From the NCBI RefSeq assembly GCF_900110375.1, contig NZ_FODN01000003.1, positions 62,001-126,000 of the forward strand: DNA of 64,000 nt, given 5' to 3'. Below the pieces are notes generated by a model that saw nothing but the letters and a program-made list of their open reading frames with translations, ran no database searches and was not told the origin of the DNA. The position numbers were made by a program, and so were the translations under genes. This document shows positions 62,040 to 64,000 of the stretch, in pieces; the stretch's first letter is position 1, and each line of letters opens with the position of its first letter. The stretch is from Flavobacterium sinopsychrotolerans. GTDB taxonomy: Bacteria; Bacteroidota; Bacteroidia; Flavobacteriales; Flavobacteriaceae.

Positions 62040-62939
62040 TTAAAGATTTTCGTCAGGTCTTGAAATGTCACTTGGGTTGTAGCCAAATCTTTTTTTGAAT
62101 GCTTTGTAGAAATTAAGGTAGACCTTAAAGCCATTCAGATATGCAATTTCTTTTAAAGAAACGGAGGTTTGTCGAATCATGAGATGTGCTCTTTTCAAGC
62201 GTTCTTCTTGATAAAAGTTATAAACACTAGTTTTAAGAAAGGTTCTAAAACCATTTTTTAATATGTGTTCTTCAACAGCAAACATTTGTGCCAAGGAATG
62301 TAAAGTGGGTAAAGGTTCATCCAGATGACTTAAAATATAATCATGTAAATTTTGTACTGCAGTAACTTCATTGTGTTTGCGAATTTTTGAACCAGAGAGA
62401 CGGTCGTTAATGTCGCGCATGTCTTCAAGTATGGTTGATACTGAACTTACAATTATTTCATCGCTGTATAGTAATCGTGATACCGTGCAAAATGATTGCA
62501 TTAGGTGATTATCACCAGTAATGAAAAATAATTGCAAAGAAGTGGTGTAATTGGAGTTTTTATCTAATTCATCAAGAATACCATTCCAAAGATCTTTCGA
62601 TTGCTGATCAATCAATTTTCCAAAATCGGTATTGACAATTGTATCCGGTTTATATTTAAGAGTGAGTGGCACCTCATTATTAAAATTCAATAAAACAAAA
62701 TCATTGTCCAATACAAATGTCGATTGAATTAGATTTTGATACGGGTAGTAAGCGGTTATATATCCTGATGCCAGAATTATTTTTTGGAGATCTTCTGCAA
62801 TTTTATTTAATGCTGCAGCAATATTTTTTAATTCATCATTACTATTATCTTGGATGCGGAAGGTCATATTTCCAATTGCCATTTCGAAAAGCATTTGGTA
62901 AATACGTTTAATCCGGACCTGATTAAATTGGTCTGACAT
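62040..62939 (-). CDS. AraC-family transcriptional regulator
   Basis: 299 residues from the Met at 62939, preferred over 62993 because the sensor domain starts there. Residues 1-190 form a ligand-type N-terminal domain resembling PAS/GAF-like sensors without a clear motif. The C-terminal 100 residues are an AraC HTH (LHDYILSHLDEPLPTLHSLAQM, then TSVYNFYQEERLKRAHLMIR and LNGFKVYLNFYKAFKKRFGY). Upstream lies one copy of the GTGTG-AATTC-GG-GAATT palindrome shared with rteC and the TPR-AraC gene. It is a candidate for controlling the MauE-like and DUF6520 genes downstream. Confidence 0.82.
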   Translation of the reverse strand: MSDQFNQVRIKRIYQMLFEMAIGNMTFRIQDNSNDELKNIAAALNKIAEDLQKIILASGYITAYYPYQNLIQSTFVLDNDFVLLNFNNEVPLTLKYKPDTIVNTDFGKLIDQQSKDLWNGILDELDKNSNYTTSLQLFFITGDNHLMQSFCTVSRLLYSDEIIVSSVSTILEDMRDINDRLSGSKIRKHNEVTAVQNLHDYILSHLDEPLPTLHSLAQMFAVEEHILKNGFRTFLKTSVYNFYQEERLKRAHLMIRQTSVSLKEIAYLNGFKVYLNFYKAFKKRFGYNPSDISRPDENL

Positions 62940-63029
62940 AATTATATAATTTGAAGTGATTTGCTGGAGGAAGAAAAGGGAAAACCTTTGCAAACCTATC
63001 TAAATAAATTATACGAAGCTAAAAGTGTA

Positions 63030-63053
63030 GTGTGCAATTCGGGAATTACACAC
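63030..63053. promoter_or_regulatory. Palindromic operator upstream of the AraC gene
   Basis: GTGTGCAATTC, GG, GAATTACACAC: 10 of 11 arm positions match. Third location of the element seen at 32709-32748 and 34730-34766, about 90 bp before the AraC start. Confidence 0.75.
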
Positions 63054-63075
63054 CTGATTTGGAGCTATTTTTAAA

Positions 63076-63112
63076 TTAAAAAGCATTACAATTTACTTGC
63101 AATGCTTTTTAA
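63076..63112 (-). terminator. Terminator after the integrase gene
   Basis: TTAAAAAGCATT (63076-63087) and AATGCTTTTTAA (63101-63112) with A- and T-runs on both strands, just beyond the integrase stop at 63124. Confidence 0.8.
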
Positions 63113-63123
63113 TTTTTGGTTGC

Positions 63124-64000
63124 TTAAATTATTTCTTGCTTAGCTGCTGGTAAACTAAATTTCTCACGCAGTAAGTTCATGTCGTCACTTACTTTTCTAT
63201 CGAGAACTTTAGCGTAGTGTTGCGTCGTGCGTAGATTTTTATGTCCCAACATTTTACTCACGCTTTCAATAGGAACGCCATTTGTTAGGGTTATAGAGGT
63301 TGCGAAGGAATGTCTTGCCATGTGAAAGGTTATTTCTTTTTGGATGCCGCACACGTCTCCTATTTCTTTTAAATAGCTGTTCATTTTCTGGTTGCTTAGT
63401 ACAGGCAAAATACGGTCCTCATCAATACATTTAGGATGGTTAGAATATTTATGAATCAAATCTTCTGCAATTGGGAGTAAAGGTATTTTAGATCTTGTAT
63501 CTGTCTTTTGTCGGTTTTTAAAGATCCACTTATTACCGTCAATGCCTATTCCTAAATGGTCACTTCTTAACTGCTGCACATCGATGTATGCTAAACCGGT
63601 AAAACAGCAGAAAATAAAGATATCCCTAACTTGTTCCAAGCGTGCATTCATAAATTTTTTTGCATAAATCTTTTGTATTTCTTCCTCTGTTAAAAACTCT
63701 TTGTCGATTTCATAAACTTTGCCTTCATACTTGCTAAAAGGATTTTTCTCAAGCCAATCATTGTTCAGGCATATCTTGATGATTTTCCTAAAATTCCGGA
63801 TGTATTTTACAGCGGTATTGTTGGCGCAGTTTTTAATACTTCTCAGATAAAATTCAAGGTCGGTTATCATTGCGTGATCAACCTTATTAATTAAAATATC
63901 TGAAGCATTATATTTCCACAACAGGAAATTTTGAATATGATTTAAAGTAACCTCAAAGCGCTGCAGAGTTCCATATGCATACTTTTTCCCGACCAATTCT
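63124..64000 (-). CDS. Tyrosine recombinase/integrase of CTnDOT-like element (5' end beyond the window)
   Basis: At least 290 residues, N terminus cut off by the right edge; the frame reads through the edge (EL-VGKKYAYGTLQRFE), so no start is given. The core-binding domain (GTLQRFEVTLNHIQNFLL) and catalytic domain are present. HMARHSFAT supplies HxxR, LGHKNLRTTQHYAKV supplies the second His and the nucleophile Tyr. The box for the first catalytic Arg reads FTGLAYIDV, with Ala in its place, as in the IntDOT-type subfamily, which lacks this Arg. It is the likely integrase of the element whose regulators lie in the window. Confidence 0.88.
   Translation of the reverse strand, partial: ELVGKKYAYGTLQRFEVTLNHIQNFLLWKYNASDILINKVDHAMITDLEFYLRSIKNCANNTAVKYIRNFRKIIKICLNNDWLEKNPFSKYEGKVYEIDKEFLTEEEIQKIYAKKFMNARLEQVRDIFIFCCFTGLAYIDVQQLRSDHLGIGIDGNKWIFKNRQKTDTRSKIPLLPIAEDLIHKYSNHPKCIDEDRILPVLSNQKMNSYLKEIGDVCGIQKEITFHMARHSFATSITLTNGVPIESVSKMLGHKNLRTTQHYAKVLDRKVSDDMNLLREKFSLPAAKQEII

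Overview
The window is AT-rich DNA from a Bacteroidota bacterium, most likely a Flavobacterium or close relative. The evidence is a SusC/SusD pair, an RteC regulator, a DUF6520 protein, AraC regulators fused to TPR repeats, promoters with a TAnnTTTG -7 element and dispersed intergenic repeats of a flavobacterial kind. Most of it reads as an accessory region or integrative element. A CTnDOT-like tyrosine recombinase is cut by the right edge. An excisionase-like HTH, a replication-initiator-like protein, a DnaC-like ATPase and RteC sit in the middle. No relaxase or transfer genes are visible.

Left part (1-7.5 kb): a damage-tolerance cassette of AlkB (partial), a DEDD exonuclease fused to GIY-YIG, a DnaE-type polymerase and a Y-family polymerase, divergent from a LexA-like XRE/S24 repressor, with a palindromic operator candidate between them. 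Then (7.5-19.8 kb) comes a defence island on the minus strand: McrC and an EVE-domain McrB whose N-terminal head is cut off by two in-frame stops, a phospholipase-D/zinc-ribbon protein, a RADAR system (intact RdrB deaminase, RdrA split in two at an A-run), and a GIY-YIG/DUF2075/S24 fusion coupled to a MazG-like pyrophosphohydrolase.

Middle part: a tight seven-gene membrane/envelope operon with two DUF4407 proteins and a transglutaminase-like protein (20.1-26.8 kb); the replication/excision module (27-30 kb); a TPR-AraC regulator, a lipoprotein and RteC (30.9-34.6 kb); two secreted alpha/beta hydrolases with cassette-like flanks (35-37.2 kb); a small lipoprotein with a TPR histidine kinase and response regulator (38.8-41.5 kb); and a TerB/VWA/DUF4236 envelope cluster (41.7-47.1 kb).

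Right part: a scar zone with two remnants of an integrase 3' end around a frameshifted SEC-C gene (47.4-49.0 kb), a YefM-YoeB toxin-antitoxin pair with a recognisable operator, small hypothetical genes, a large hairpin, then a SusC-SusD-S9 peptidase operon (52-59.4 kb) and a DUF6520/MauE-like/AraC group (60-63 kb) before the integrase.

The most interesting points are a perfect or near-perfect palindrome (core AATTC-GG-GAATT) shared by three regulator genes, with tandem copies 21-22 bp apart at two of them; the self-cleaving S24 domain with a VAAG site on the nuclease-helicase protein; the split RdrA; and the two uncharacterised envelope operons. Several genes are broken at A-runs, so some frameshifts may be sequencing errors.
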